From: Nocardioides pini
GTDB taxonomy: Bacteria > Actinomycetota > Actinomycetes > Propionibacteriales > Nocardioidaceae
Assembly (NCBI RefSeq): GCF_026712185.1
Contig: NZ_JAPPUX010000004.1
Coordinates: 310,001-374,000 of the forward strand
DNA length: 64,000 bases
Reading direction: 5' to 3'
The notes beneath the pieces were generated by a model, which did no database searches, was not told the origin of the DNA, and saw nothing but the letters and a program-made list of their open reading frames with translations. Position numbers and translations under genes: made by a program. Shown one piece after another: positions 17,882-26,921 of the stretch. How positions within the stretch are numbered: position 1 is the first letter of the stretch; each line of letters starts with the position of its first letter.

Positions 17882-19108
17882 TCAGCTCGCGGAGCCCGGC
17901 TCCAGGCGCGCCCCGGCGGCCACGGTGCCGGAGACGATCGAGTCGCGCCCCACGAGGACGAGGTCGTCGTCGTGGGCCACGCGTCGCGACGGCTCCGCGC
18001 CGACCCGCGCCTTCGCGAGCACCTCGGAGCGCTCGTCGAGCACCGCGGTGCGCACCACGGCGCCAGCGCGGATGACGCAGTCCTGCATCACGACGCTGTC
18101 GTGCACCTCGGCGCCCTTCTCCACCACGACGCCGGGACCGAGGACGCTGCCCGTCACGAGGCCGGCGACGTCGGACCCGGGCGACAGCAGCGAGTCGCGG
18201 CACTCCCCCGTCGCCCGCACGCGGGCGGCGGGCCGGTCGGGCCAGTGCGAGATGACCGGCCGGCCGGGGTGGTCGAAGACGTCCACCCGCCCTGCGAGCA
18301 GGTCACGGTGGGACTGGAGGTAGAGGCTCGGCTGGCCGACGTCGCGCCAGTAGCCGGTCAGGGGGACGGCGACGGCCCTGCCGGTGTCCACGAGGCGCGG
18401 GAGGAGGTGCTCGCCGAAGTCGCCGATGCCGCTGTCGTCGTCGTCCGCCTCCGCCGAGAGCTCGCGGCGCAGGTCACGCAGCGTCTCGAGCAGCGCTTCG
18501 GTGTCGTAGAGGAAGATCTCGGTCGCGACCGTGCCGGCCGAGGGCCGTGACGGCTTGTTCTCGACGCCGGTGATGATGCCGTCGCGGCCGGCGAGGACCA
18601 CCACGTTGTCCGAGGCGTCCTTCTTGGTCACCTCGCTCGTCAGCACGGTGGCCACGCGACCGGCGGCCAGGTGCTCCTCGACGACGGGGGCGAGGTCCAT
18701 GTTGAAGACGTGGTCCGCGCTGCAGACCGCGAGCGTGCGTGCCCCGAAGGCCTCGATGTCGGCCGACATCCGCAGCAACAGGTCGCCGTTGCCGTGGGCG
18801 AAACCGCTCTCGGTCGCCGGGCCGGTGCCCGTCTGCGGGACGATCCGGCGAAAGCCTCCTCGGTTGCGGTCCAGGCTCCAGGGCCGACCGCCGGAGAGGT
18901 AGTCGTCGATCGAGGTCACCTGGTACTCCAGCGAGACCCAGACGTCGGCCAGGTCGGCGTGCACCAGGCCCGAGAGGGCGAAGTCGATCAGGCGGTGCAC
19001 CCCGCCGTACGGCAACGCGGGCTTGGCGCGCTCCCGCGTCAGCACGTCCATCCGAGACCCCTGGCCGCCGGCCTGGACCAGGGCGAGCACCTCACCGCGT
19101 CGTGGCAT
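17882..19108 (-). CDS. Sugar-1-phosphate nucleotidyltransferase, GlgC-like
   Basis: 408 residues. N-terminal Rossmann-like domain begins with the nucleotide-binding loop GGQGSRMDVLTRERAKPALP (residues 13-32) and continues with YGGVHRLIDFALS, close to ADP-glucose pyrophosphorylase. GYWRDVGQP (about 275) and a C-terminal left-handed beta-helix (about 310-405) complete the family layout. The loop differs from canonical GlgC (GGxGxRLxPLT), so the substrate may not be glucose-1-phosphate. Start ATG 19108 has a CATGCT box 6 nt upstream. No glycogen genes are adjacent. Confidence 0.8.
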   Translation of the reverse strand: MPRRGEVLALVQAGGQGSRMDVLTRERAKPALPYGGVHRLIDFALSGLVHADLADVWVSLEYQVTSIDDYLSGGRPWSLDRNRGGFRRIVPQTGTGPATESGFAHGNGDLLLRMSADIEAFGARTLAVCSADHVFNMDLAPVVEEHLAAGRVATVLTSEVTKKDASDNVVVLAGRDGIITGVENKPSRPSAGTVATEIFLYDTEALLETLRDLRRELSAEADDDDSGIGDFGEHLLPRLVDTGRAVAVPLTGYWRDVGQPSLYLQSHRDLLAGRVDVFDHPGRPVISHWPDRPAARVRATGECRDSLLSPGSDVAGLVTGSVLGPGVVVEKGAEVHDSVVMQDCVIRAGAVVRTAVLDERSEVLAKARVGAEPSRRVAHDDDLVLVGRDSIVSGTVAAGARLEPGSAS

Positions 19109-19114
19109 GGGCGA

Positions 19115-19120
19115 AGCATG
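19115..19120 (-). promoter_or_regulatory. -10-like box CATGCT before the GlgC-like gene
   Basis: CATGCT on the minus strand, 6 nt, ATG 19108; same box and spacing as at 16538. Confidence 0.35.
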
Positions 19121-19245
19121 GCACCCCCAGGGGAACGACGCGCCCACCCCGGCGGGTCGGTCGTGCCGAGGGGTCCCGGCTCGACCACCGACGCGTCCCG
19201 GTCCGCGTGCGGCGAGCACCCGCCGGGCACTCCGACCCACCGCTC

Positions 19246-19251
19246 TAGGAT
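19246..19251 (+). promoter_or_regulatory. -10 box TAGGAT of nadA (leaderless)
   Basis: TAGGAT, 6 nt, ATG 19258; no ribosome-binding site. Confidence 0.6.
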
Positions 19252-19257
19252 CGCCCC

Positions 19258-20442
19258 ATGAGCCTCGTCGACCTGCCGCTCCTCCCCCTCGGCAAGGGCC
19301 GCGACCTCGACGCCGAGCGAGGCGTGGAGTGTCCCGGCGACCTGCCAGCGGCGTCCGACCCCGATCTCGTCGCCCGGGCGCGTGCGGCCAAGGAGGCGCT
19401 CGGTGAGCGGGTCTTCGTCCTCGGCCACCACTACCAGCGCGACGAGGTCATCCAGTTCGCCGACGTCACCGGGGACTCCTTCAAGCTGGCCCGCGACGCG
19501 GCCGCTCGTCCCGACGCCGAGTTCATCGTCTTCTGCGGTGTCCACTTCATGGCCGAGTCCGCCGACATCCTCACCTCCCCCGCCCAGCAGGTCGTCCTCC
19601 CCGACCTCGCCGCCGGCTGCTCGATGGCCGACATGGCCCGCCTGCGCCAGGTCGAGGACGCGTGGGACGCGATGGCCGACGCGGGCATCCAGGACGCCGT
19701 GGTCCCGGTGACCTACATGAACTCCAGCGCGGACATCAAGGCGTTCTGCGGGCGCAACGGCGGCGTCGTCTGCACCTCGTCCAACGCCGACGTCGCGCTG
19801 GACTGGGCGTTCCAGCAGAAGGCGCACCTCGAGGGCGGGGCCAAGGTCCTCTTCCTGCCCGACCAGCACCTCGGCCGCAACACCGCGGTGCTCCAGATGG
19901 GCATCGGCCTCGACGAGTGCGTCGTGTGGGACCCCCTGCAGCCCGGGGGCGGCCTGACGGCGGACGAGCTGCAGCGGGCGCGGATGATCCTCTGGAAGGG
20001 CCACTGCTCCGTGCACGGCCGCTTCTCCGAGGACGTCGTCGACGAGCTGCGCGCCCAGCACCCCGGCATCCACGTGCTGGTCCACCCCGAGTGCAAGCAC
20101 GAGGTGGTGCTCAAGGCCGACCTCGTCGGCTCCACTGAGTTCATCATCAAGACCATCGAGGCCGCCGAGCCCGGCACGGTGTGGGCCATCGGCACGGAGC
20201 TCAACCTGGTCAAGCGCCTCGCCGACGCCCACCCCGACAAGACGATCGTCTTCCTCGACCGCAACGTCTGCTACTGCTCGACGATGAACCGCATCGACCT
20301 CCCGCACCTCGTCTGGGCGCTCGAGAGCCTCGTCGCCGGCACCGCGGTCAACCGGGTCACGGTCGACCCCGACACCGAGGCAGACGCGCTCGTGGCGCTG
20401 CAGCGGATGCTCGACCTGCCCGGCAAGTCGCACCGCGACTGA
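19258..20442 (+). CDS. nadA: Quinolinate synthase NadA
   Basis: 4Fe-4S enzyme condensing iminoaspartate with dihydroxyacetone phosphate to quinolinate in NAD synthesis. 394 residues. Landmarks: LGHHYQRDEV (about 54-63), FCGVHFMAESADIL with the first cluster Cys, the conserved MNSSADIKAFCG stretch, and HPECKHEV with another cluster Cys; CYCSTMNRIDL lies near the C terminus. It is leaderless by promoter spacing. nadB and nadC, usual partners, are not next to it in this window. Confidence 0.95.
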   Translation: MSLVDLPLLPLGKGRDLDAERGVECPGDLPAASDPDLVARARAAKEALGERVFVLGHHYQRDEVIQFADVTGDSFKLARDAAARPDAEFIVFCGVHFMAESADILTSPAQQVVLPDLAAGCSMADMARLRQVEDAWDAMADAGIQDAVVPVTYMNSSADIKAFCGRNGGVVCTSSNADVALDWAFQQKAHLEGGAKVLFLPDQHLGRNTAVLQMGIGLDECVVWDPLQPGGGLTADELQRARMILWKGHCSVHGRFSEDVVDELRAQHPGIHVLVHPECKHEVVLKADLVGSTEFIIKTIEAAEPGTVWAIGTELNLVKRLADAHPDKTIVFLDRNVCYCSTMNRIDLPHLVWALESLVAGTAVNRVTVDPDTEADALVALQRMLDLPGKSHRD

Positions 20443-20462
20443 GCGACCGGGTGGGGACGACC

Positions 20463-21647
20463 ATGGCACGGCGGCGGATCTCCGACTCCGAGCGACGCAG
20501 CCGGATCGCCGTACGCCACGCGCTGGCGCCGGCGCACCGGCTTGCCGACGTCGCCGCGGTGACGCGTGCGATGACGGTCCTGCACGCGACCGAGGCGGCC
20601 ACCGTGCACCTCGCGGTCGCCGCCCGCGCGGAGGGCCTCGAGCCCGAGGACGTCGACACCGAGCTGTACGACGCCCGGTCGGTGGTGAAGCAGCTCGCGA
20701 TGCGACGGACCCTGTTCGTCTTCCCGCGCGACCTGCTGCCCGCGGCCTGGGGCAGCGCCTCGGCGCGGGTCGCGACGTCGGAGCGCAAGCGTGTCGCCAA
20801 GGCGATCGCGGCCGCCGGCATCGCGCCCGACGGCGAGGCCTGGCTCGACGCCGCCCGTGACGCGACCCTCGCGCGTCTGGCCGCGGGGCCGGCGACCACC
20901 GCCGAGCTGCGCGCGGAGGTCCCGGAGCTGGCCGGGTCGGTCGGCGGCACCTCCGACAAGCCGTGGGACCGACCGGTGCCGGTCGCCCCGTGGGTGCTCA
21001 CCCACCTCGGGCTCGAGGGGAAGGTGCTCCGAGGCCGCAACGCCGGGCACTGGCGACTCAACAAGCCGACCTGGACGACCTCCGAGGACTGGTTGGGCGT
21101 CGTGCCCGAGCCCCTCGAGGAGGACGCCGGCTACGCCGAGCTGGTGCAGCGGTGGCTCGGGACCTTCGGTCCCGGCACCGCGGCCGACATCCAGTGGTGG
21201 CTGGGGTCGACCAAGACCGCCGTCACGCGCGCCCTGGCCGACCTCGGCGCCGTCGAGGTGGAGCTCGACGACGGGTCGACGGGCTGGGTCCACGCGTCCG
21301 ACGAGGACACCGGACCGGTCGAGCCGTGGGCGGCGCTGCTGCCGGCGCTCGACCCCACGGTCATGGGCTGGAAGTCGCGCGACTTCTACCTCGACCCGGC
21401 CCACGTGCCGTACCTCTTCGACACCAACGGCAACGCCGGGACCACGGCCTGGTGGGACGGCCGCATCGTGGGGTGCTGGGTCCAGGACGACGAGGGAGTC
21501 GTGCGACTGTCGCTCCTCGAGGACGTCGGGCCGGACGGGCTCGCCGCGCTGGAGAACGAGGCACGACGGCTCACCGCCTGGCTCGACGGCACGGTCATCG
21601 GCAACGTCTACGCCTCGCGGCAGATGAAGCACGCCCGGCTGCCCTGA
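20463..21647 (+). CDS. Winged-helix DNA-binding domain protein (HTH_42, AlkZ-like)
   Basis: 394 residues, matching in length and composition the HTH_42 family, which includes the DNA glycosylase AlkZ/YcaQ that unhooks interstrand crosslinks. Visible are an N-terminal Arg-rich segment, TVHLAVAARAEGLEP, the RRTLFVFPRDLL helix (about 80-92) and a C-terminal DTNGNAGTTAWWDG. I could not place the catalytic QxQ or QxD motif of AlkZ/AlkX with certainty, so glycosylase activity is not asserted. It starts 20 bp after nadA and may be co-transcribed with it. Confidence 0.8.
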   Translation: MARRRISDSERRSRIAVRHALAPAHRLADVAAVTRAMTVLHATEAATVHLAVAARAEGLEPEDVDTELYDARSVVKQLAMRRTLFVFPRDLLPAAWGSASARVATSERKRVAKAIAAAGIAPDGEAWLDAARDATLARLAAGPATTAELRAEVPELAGSVGGTSDKPWDRPVPVAPWVLTHLGLEGKVLRGRNAGHWRLNKPTWTTSEDWLGVVPEPLEEDAGYAELVQRWLGTFGPGTAADIQWWLGSTKTAVTRALADLGAVEVELDDGSTGWVHASDEDTGPVEPWAALLPALDPTVMGWKSRDFYLDPAHVPYLFDTNGNAGTTAWWDGRIVGCWVQDDEGVVRLSLLEDVGPDGLAALENEARRLTAWLDGTVIGNVYASRQMKHARLP

Positions 21648-21685
21648 CGCCCGGCCGTCAACCTCGGGACCGGCTCGGGGGTCGC

Positions 21686-22855
21686 TCAGGGATCGGCGCG
21701 GGGCAGCTCGAACCAGAACAGGGTCCCGCCGCCCTCGCGGTCCTCGACGCCCATCCGGCCGCCGTGGGCCTCGACGATCCGCCGACAGGTCGCCAGCCCG
21801 ATGCCGGAGCCCTCGACCGTCTTGTCGAGGCGTGCCAGCGGCGCGAACACCCGCTCGCGCTTGTCGTCCGGGATCCCGCGGCCCCGGTCGCGGACCTCGA
21901 CGCGGTGGTGGCCGTCGATCGGCACGGAGTCGACCTCGACGTCGGGCTGCTCCCCCGGGACGGTGAACTTCGCCGCGTTGTCGACCAGGTTCATCAGCAC
22001 CGAACGCAGCTGTCCGGCGTCGCCGCGCACGAGCGGCAGCTCTCCCACGTCCACCTGCTCGCGGGCGATCCGCCCGGCGAGGTCGTCGAGCGCCGACCGC
22101 ATCTCCGCGGCGAGGTCGACGACGTCGTCCCCCGGGGCCTGGCCCTGCTGCGCGAACTCCAGGAGGTTGTTGATGAGGTCGGTCATCCGGTCCACGCCGC
22201 GGCGCGCGCGGGCCAGGGTGTCGAGCAGGTCGGGCTCCTCGATGTCCAGCTCGAGCGTCTCGAGCGACAGCGAGATGGACGTCAGCGGGTTCTTGAGGTC
22301 GTGGCTGACCTGGCCGGCGAAGTGGGCGAGGCGTTCGTTGGACGTGCTGAGCCGGGCGTTGGCCTCGCTGAGGCGGCGCGAGGCGAGCTCGAGCTCGAGG
22401 ACGTCCACGACGCGGTCGGCGAGCTGGGCCAGGCCGCGGGCCGCCTCGGGGGTCACCACGTGGGACCGCTCGTCGAAGACGCAGAGGGTGCCGATGGTGA
22501 CGCCGGAGGGCGTCGTGAGCGGGTGGGAGCCGTAGTACCTCACGTTGGCGATCTCGCCCGTGGTCCACGGGTTGTCCGCGAACCGCAGGTCGTCGCCGGC
22601 GTCCTCCAGCATGATCGGCGCGCCGCTCTCCACCACGAGCCGGCACATCGCGTGGTCGATCGGCGAGTCCTCGCCCTGGAAGCCGGTCGTCGCGACCTGG
22701 TGCTGGGAGTGCGAGCCCAGCAGGTTGATCGCGGCGAAGGGCACGCCCGCGACCTGGGCGGCGAGCTGCACGAGGGAGTCGAGCTCGCGGCGCGGCGCCG
22801 CACCGAGGACGTCGTACGCCGCGATCGAGCGGTCGCGGGCCTCGCCGTCCTTCAC
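21686..22855 (-). CDS. GAF-domain sensor histidine kinase
   Basis: 389 residues, cytoplasmic, no membrane segment. N-terminal GAF domain (about 12-155), coiled linker, then a HisKA domain with HDLKNP (phospho-acceptor His185) and an HATPase_c domain with the N box NLVDNAAKF, G1 DRGRGIP and G2 GSGIGLATC. The start overlaps the pspAB-like stop as ATGA, so it is the last gene of the Psp operon. No response regulator is encoded nearby; its partner must be elsewhere or it has a different output. Confidence 0.9.
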   Translation of the reverse strand: MKDGEARDRSIAAYDVLGAAPRRELDSLVQLAAQVAGVPFAAINLLGSHSQHQVATTGFQGEDSPIDHAMCRLVVESGAPIMLEDAGDDLRFADNPWTTGEIANVRYYGSHPLTTPSGVTIGTLCVFDERSHVVTPEAARGLAQLADRVVDVLELELASRRLSEANARLSTSNERLAHFAGQVSHDLKNPLTSISLSLETLELDIEEPDLLDTLARARRGVDRMTDLINNLLEFAQQGQAPGDDVVDLAAEMRSALDDLAGRIAREQVDVGELPLVRGDAGQLRSVLMNLVDNAAKFTVPGEQPDVEVDSVPIDGHHRVEVRDRGRGIPDDKRERVFAPLARLDKTVEGSGIGLATCRRIVEAHGGRMGVEDREGGGTLFWFELPRADP

Positions 22856-23424
22856 AGGCCCGGGGCCTTCCAGACCGCCAGCCAGCGCTGCAGGTCCGGC
22901 TCCATGGGCAGCTCCTTCGTCAGCAGGTCACGCACGGACAGCTCGAGCAGCGTGTCGCGGGTCTGCTCACCGGTGGGCGCGAACGGGTAGAACGTGCCCT
23001 GCTTGTAGAGGTAGGTGAGCCCGAAGCGCTGCCCCGCGGCGTTCGCGAACGGGACCAGCGAGCACAGCAGCCCGGCGTCGAAACCGTTGAGCTCGAGCGT
23101 GGTGTTGACGGCGTGGAGGTCGGTGCACAGCCCCGACACGTCCTCCTTGTCACCGCTGACGACGAGCCATGAGAAGCCGAAGTCGTCCTGGGTCACCTCG
23201 ACGTCGGGCGCCTCGGCGTCGTCCCGGATGAGCGCCAGCACGTCGGCCTGGGCCTGGGCGAAGGCCGCCCCGGCCGCCGCGCGGTAGCAGACCGACCCGG
23301 TGCCGGTGGGCTCGAACCCCAGCGAGGTCTGGAGCGTGATGGCCGCGCTCGGCACGAGGAAGAGCGCGTCGAGGTTGTTGCGCTTGGGCTGCGTCCGCGC
23401 GCGCATCGCCTCCCAGAGTCCCAT
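22852..23424 (-). CDS. pspAB: PspA-associated protein PspAB
   Basis: 190-residue soluble protein I recognise as the PspAB family found with actinobacterial PspA. It starts MGLWEAMRARTQPKRNNLDALF, contains the core stretch FGFSWLVVSGDKED (about 83-96) and ends near LQRWLAVWKAPGL. Function is not established; association is by repeated gene neighbourhood. It lies 10 bp after htpX and is coupled to the histidine kinase downstream. Confidence 0.85.
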   Translation of the reverse strand: MGLWEAMRARTQPKRNNLDALFLVPSAAITLQTSLGFEPTGTGSVCYRAAAGAAFAQAQADVLALIRDDAEAPDVEVTQDDFGFSWLVVSGDKEDVSGLCTDLHAVNTTLELNGFDAGLLCSLVPFANAAGQRFGLTYLYKQGTFYPFAPTGEQTRDTLLELSVRDLLTKELPMEPDLQRWLAVWKAPGL

Positions 23425-23434
23425 CGCGTCCCCC

Positions 23435-24349
23435 TCAGCCGGTCGGCCGGCCGAGCTCGGCCTGGATGCGGGCGAGCTGCTCGAGCCGCCGCTCGAGGGG
23501 CGGGTGGGTGGCCATCAGGCCGCTGATCCCGCCGGCGAACGCCGGGACGATGCACAGCGCGCTGGCCGCGTTGGCCGTCCGCAGGTCCTTCGTCGGGATG
23601 GCGGCGGCGGACTCGCCGCTGATCTTCTGCAGCGCCGAGGCGAGGGCGGCCGGCTTCATCGTCAGGTAGGCCCCGGACCGGTCGGCGCACAGCTCGCGGT
23701 AGCGCGAGAGCACGCGCAGCATCACGAAGCTCACGGCGTAGACGAACAGGCTGACGAGGAGCACCACCAGGGCCACCGGGAGACCGCTGTTGTTGTTGCT
23801 GCGGGAGCGGCCCATGCCGCCGAACTGGGTGAAGCGCATCAGCAGCCCGGCCGCGATGCCGGCCGAGGAGGCGATCGTCATCACGAGCACGTCGCGGTGG
23901 GCGACGTGGCTCAGCTCGTGGGCCAGCACGGCCTCGAGCTCCTCGGCATCGAGGGTCTGCAGGATCCCCGTCGTCACGCAGACGACCGAGCGGTCGGGCG
24001 AGCGTCCGGTCGCGAAGGCGTTGGACACGGGCAGGTCCGACACACCGACCCGCGGCTTCGGCATGTCGGCGAGGGCGCAGAGCCGGTCGATCATGCCGTG
24101 CAGCTCGGGCGCCTCCTCCGGAGTCACCTCGCGGGCGCGCATCGCACGCATCGCGACCTTGTCGGAGCTCCACCACTGCCAGAAGGCGATGCCGATCGCG
24201 ATGACCGTGACCATGACGGCCCCGCCGGCGCTGTTGACGTAGGAGATGACCAGCGCGACGAGGCCCACGAAGAGCGCCCCGAGCAGGAACATGGTGAGGG
24301 TCATCCGGGCGGTCAGCCCGGAGTCCTTGATGAAGCGTGAGGTGGCCAT
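23435..24349 (-). CDS. htpX: Membrane zinc metalloprotease HtpX
   Basis: M48-family protease that degrades damaged membrane proteins. 304 residues with two N-terminal helices (about 16-35 and 43-60), the zinc motif HELSH (144-148) flanked by further hydrophobic segments, and the third-ligand region ELCADRSG. Its position inside the pspA operon fits a joint envelope-stress response. Start ATG 24349 lies 18 bp after the pspAA stop. Confidence 0.94.
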   Translation of the reverse strand: MATSRFIKDSGLTARMTLTMFLLGALFVGLVALVISYVNSAGGAVMVTVIAIGIAFWQWWSSDKVAMRAMRAREVTPEEAPELHGMIDRLCALADMPKPRVGVSDLPVSNAFATGRSPDRSVVCVTTGILQTLDAEELEAVLAHELSHVAHRDVLVMTIASSAGIAAGLLMRFTQFGGMGRSRSNNNSGLPVALVVLLVSLFVYAVSFVMLRVLSRYRELCADRSGAYLTMKPAALASALQKISGESAAAIPTKDLRTANAASALCIVPAFAGGISGLMATHPPLERRLEQLARIQAELGRPTG

Positions 24350-24367
24350 GGGGAAGGTCTGGCCGGC

Positions 24368-24646
24368 TCAGCCAGGGATGAGGCCGTCGTCGCCCAGGAG
24401 CTCACGGACCTCGTCGATCGTCGCGTCCGGCGGCGGCAGGATCAGGTCGGACTCGTCGAGCGAGTCGAGCTGGTGGTGCGATCCGTTCGCCCGCACGGCG
24501 GACAGCAGTCCGTGCAGGGCGGTGCGGAACATCGCCTCGTCGCCCGAGTCGACGGCCTGCTCGATCTGGTTGTCGAGGCCGTTCAGGGCGTCGAGCGCAT
24601 GGTCGTCGAGGTCGTACTGACCCTCGCCGAGGATGCGGACGATCAT
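24368..24646 (-). CDS. pspAA: PspA-associated protein PspAA
   Basis: 92-residue PspAA family protein: MIVRILGEGQYDLDD at the N terminus and an acidic C terminus DEVRELLGDDGLIPG. No membrane segment. Its start overlaps the pspA stop as ATGA, so it is made together with PspA. Role is unknown beyond co-occurrence with PspA in actinobacteria. Confidence 0.88.
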   Translation of the reverse strand: MIVRILGEGQYDLDDHALDALNGLDNQIEQAVDSGDEAMFRTALHGLLSAVRANGSHHQLDSLDESDLILPPPDATIDEVRELLGDDGLIPG

Positions 24647-25443
24647 GCGCGTCCGCCCTCGTTGCTCTCGCCCTCGGCGCGCACGGTCTCGGGCTGCTCG
24701 GCGAGGATGTCGCCGCCCTCGTCGCCGGACTCGATGGCCTGCGGGGTGGAGCCGGCCTTGAGCCGCGCGAGCTCGGCCTCGACGTCGGAGCTGGAGCTGA
24801 GGGCGTCGAGCTCACGGGAGATGTCGTCACCGGCGTTGAGCTGGGAGGCGTCGTCGAGGGCGCCGGAGGCGATCAGCTCGTCGATGGCCTGCCCGCGTGC
24901 CTGCATCTGGGCGGTCTTGTCCTCGGCACGCTGGATCGCGAGGCCGACGTCGCCCATCTCCTCGCCGATGCCCGACATCGCCTCACCGATGCGCGTCTGC
25001 GCCTCGGCGGCGGTGTAGGTGGCCTTGATGGTCTCCTTGCGGGTGCGGAACGCCTCGACTTTGGCCTGGAGGCGCTGCTGCGCCAGGACGAGCTTCTCCT
25101 CCTCGCCCTGGAGCGTGGCCTGCTGCTCCTTGAGGGCGGTGATCTGCGACGTGAGGCCGGACTTGCGGGTGAGGGCCTCGCGGGCGAGGTCCTCGCGGCC
25201 GGCACCGATGGCCTTCTCGGCCTGTCCCTGGAGCTTGGCCGCCTGCTGCTCGAGCTGGTTGACCTGGAGCTCGACGCGCTTGCGGCTGGTGGCCACGTCG
25301 GCGACACCGCGCCGGACCTTGGAGAGGAGCTCGAGCTGCCGCTGGTAGCTGTAGTCGAGGGTCTCGCGGGGGTCCTCCGCCTTGTCCAGGGCCTTGTTGG
25401 CCTTGGAGCGGAAGATCAGGCTGATGCGCTTCATGAGACTCAT
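24643..25443 (-). CDS. pspA: Phage-shock protein A / Vipp1-family protein
   Basis: 266-residue ESCRT-III-like protein that assembles on damaged membranes. The N-terminal amphipathic helix (MSLMKRISLIFRSKANKALD) is followed by coiled coils from about residue 25 to 220 and an acidic tail. Family signature DPRETLDYSYQRQLELL is at about 24-40. The start ATG 25443 gives the canonical family N terminus. It heads the operon pspA-pspAA-htpX-pspAB-kinase. No PspF/ClgR-type regulator is present in the window. Confidence 0.93.
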   Translation of the reverse strand: MSLMKRISLIFRSKANKALDKAEDPRETLDYSYQRQLELLSKVRRGVADVATSRKRVELQVNQLEQQAAKLQGQAEKAIGAGREDLAREALTRKSGLTSQITALKEQQATLQGEEEKLVLAQQRLQAKVEAFRTRKETIKATYTAAEAQTRIGEAMSGIGEEMGDVGLAIQRAEDKTAQMQARGQAIDELIASGALDDASQLNAGDDISRELDALSSSSDVEAELARLKAGSTPQAIESGDEGGDILAEQPETVRAEGESNEGGRA

Positions 25444-25507
25444 CGGGGTGGAGACCCTCTCTTGGTCATGCGGGGGTGGTGGCTGGGACGACTGGACTGA
25501 CCTCCTC

Positions 25508-25513
25508 ACCCTA
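25508..25513 (-). promoter_or_regulatory. Possible -10 box of the pspA operon
   Basis: TAGGGT on the minus strand, about 64 nt before the pspA start, would give a leader of roughly 55-60 nt. No convincing -35 was found. Confidence 0.3.
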
Positions 25514-25574
25514 GAACCAAACCCAAGGCGGAGGTAGGGCATCCCGCGACGCCGTCCCCGGCGGGTCGCGGCGA

Positions 25575-25580
25575 TAGGCT
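25575..25580 (+). promoter_or_regulatory. Possible -10 box of the DUF3043 gene
   Basis: TAGGCT about 60 nt before GTG 25641; the transcript would carry a leader containing the GAAGG ribosome-binding site. Confidence 0.3.
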
Positions 25581-25640
25581 GGTCCCACCATCCGTTCCGC
25601 CCCCGTCCGTCCCTCCCGAAGCCATGTGAAGGCAGCACGC

Positions 25641-26222
25641 GTGTTCCGTCGTACCAACTCCGAGCCGGAGACCCCCACCACCGAGACGAAGGCGGGCGGC
25701 AAGGGCCGGCCCACGCCGACGCGCAAGGAGGCCGAGGCCGCGGCCCGCGCCCGGGCCAAGGTGCCCCGCACGCGCAAGGAGCAGGCCGCCGCCCAGCGCG
25801 CCGCACGCGGCGACACGTCCCGCAAGATGCGCGAGGCGATGAAGACCGGCGACGAGAAGTACCTGCCGGCCCGCGACCGCGGTCCCGTGCGCCGCTTCAT
25901 CCGCGACTTCGTGGACTCGCGCTTCTCGTTCATCGAGCTGATGGTCCCGCTGCTGATCGTGTCGATGGTGCTGGGCTACTCCGGCAGCCAGAGGATGGTC
26001 CAGCTCGGCAACACGGTCCTGTTCACCACCTTGGTGGTGATCGTCTTCGACATCGTGATGCTCCGCTTCCGCCTGCGTCGTGAGCTCGCCCGCCGGTTCC
26101 CCGGCGAGCCGACGAAGGGCACCACCCTCTACGCCGCGATGCGCTCCCTGCAGATGAAGTTCCTGCGCCTGCCCAAGGCGCGGGTCAAGATCGGCGAGAA
26201 GCTCCCCGAGACCTATCGATGA
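25641..26222 (+). CDS. DUF3043 membrane protein
   Basis: 193 residues, a family restricted to actinobacteria and of unknown function. A highly charged N-terminal half (KGRPTPTRKEAEAAARARA, about 21-40) is followed by two transmembrane helices (about 98-114 and 124-141) and a basic C terminus. GTG 25641 was chosen over GTG 25626 because GAAGG lies 8 nt upstream and homologues begin with MFRR. Divergent from pspA. Confidence 0.85.
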   Translation: MFRRTNSEPETPTTETKAGGKGRPTPTRKEAEAAARARAKVPRTRKEQAAAQRAARGDTSRKMREAMKTGDEKYLPARDRGPVRRFIRDFVDSRFSFIELMVPLLIVSMVLGYSGSQRMVQLGNTVLFTTLVVIVFDIVMLRFRLRRELARRFPGEPTKGTTLYAAMRSLQMKFLRLPKARVKIGEKLPETYR

Positions 26223-26232
26223 GCCCGCGCTG

Positions 26233-26802
26233 ATGTCGCACAGCCACTCCCCGTCGGGCGGGGGCCCGAGCGCCGACGTGTCCGTACGGGTCGCGTGGGC
26301 CGACGACGCGTCCGCGATCGCCGCCGTCCAGGTCCGCGCGTGGCCCGAGCTCTACGCCGGCCTGCTGCCGGCCGAGGTGCTGCCGACCGACGTCGACGCC
26401 GTCGCCGACCAGTGGCGGCAGGCGCTCACCCGCCCCGCCGACGCCCGCAACCGGGTGCTCGTCGCCCTCGAGCGCAACCGGGTGGTGGGCTTCGCGCTGA
26501 CCTCCCCCGCCGCCGATCCCGACTGCGACCCGGTCTCCGACGGCGAGCTGGCCGAGGTCACCCTCGACCCCAAGGAGCGCGCGAAGGGCCACGGATCCCG
26601 CCTGCTGCAGGCGGCGGTGGACACCCTGGCGGCGGACCGCTTCACGCGGGCCGTGACCTGGGTCAACGCCGGCGACGACGCGCTGCGGACCTTCCTCACC
26701 GAGGCCGGCTGGGCACCCGACACGGCCCACCGCGAGCTCGACCTCGACGGCACCGGCGCGACCACGGTCAAGCAGGTACGCCTCCACACCGCGATCGCCT
26801 GA
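26233..26802 (+). CDS. GNAT-family N-acetyltransferase
   Basis: 189 residues. The acetyl-CoA binding segment is ELAEVTLDPKERAKGHGSRL (about 97-116), a standard RxxGxG-type loop with Lys-Gly-His-Gly. Starts 10 bp after DUF3043, probably the same transcript. Substrate unknown. Confidence 0.85.
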   Translation: MSHSHSPSGGGPSADVSVRVAWADDASAIAAVQVRAWPELYAGLLPAEVLPTDVDAVADQWRQALTRPADARNRVLVALERNRVVGFALTSPAADPDCDPVSDGELAEVTLDPKERAKGHGSRLLQAAVDTLAADRFTRAVTWVNAGDDALRTFLTEAGWAPDTAHRELDLDGTGATTVKQVRLHTAIA

Positions 26803-26862
26803 CGCCGCCGCGGTCGCGTGACCCGATCGGGGTAACTCACCCCTAGCGGCACTTGTTTTTCG

Positions 26863-26878
26863 TGTGACGCACGTCACC
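26863..26878. promoter_or_regulatory. CRP/FNR-family operator candidate
   Basis: TGTGACGCACGTCACC matches the CRP consensus TGTGA-N6-TCACA in nine of ten fixed positions (the last base is C). It lies 44 bp upstream of the small membrane protein start and is followed by a 7-bp dyad CCGGCCG/CGGCCGG (26888-26903). Confidence 0.5.
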
Positions 26879-26921
26879 ATGGAGTGACCGGCCGCCCGGC
26901 CGGCACACCACGGGGGTCCAG

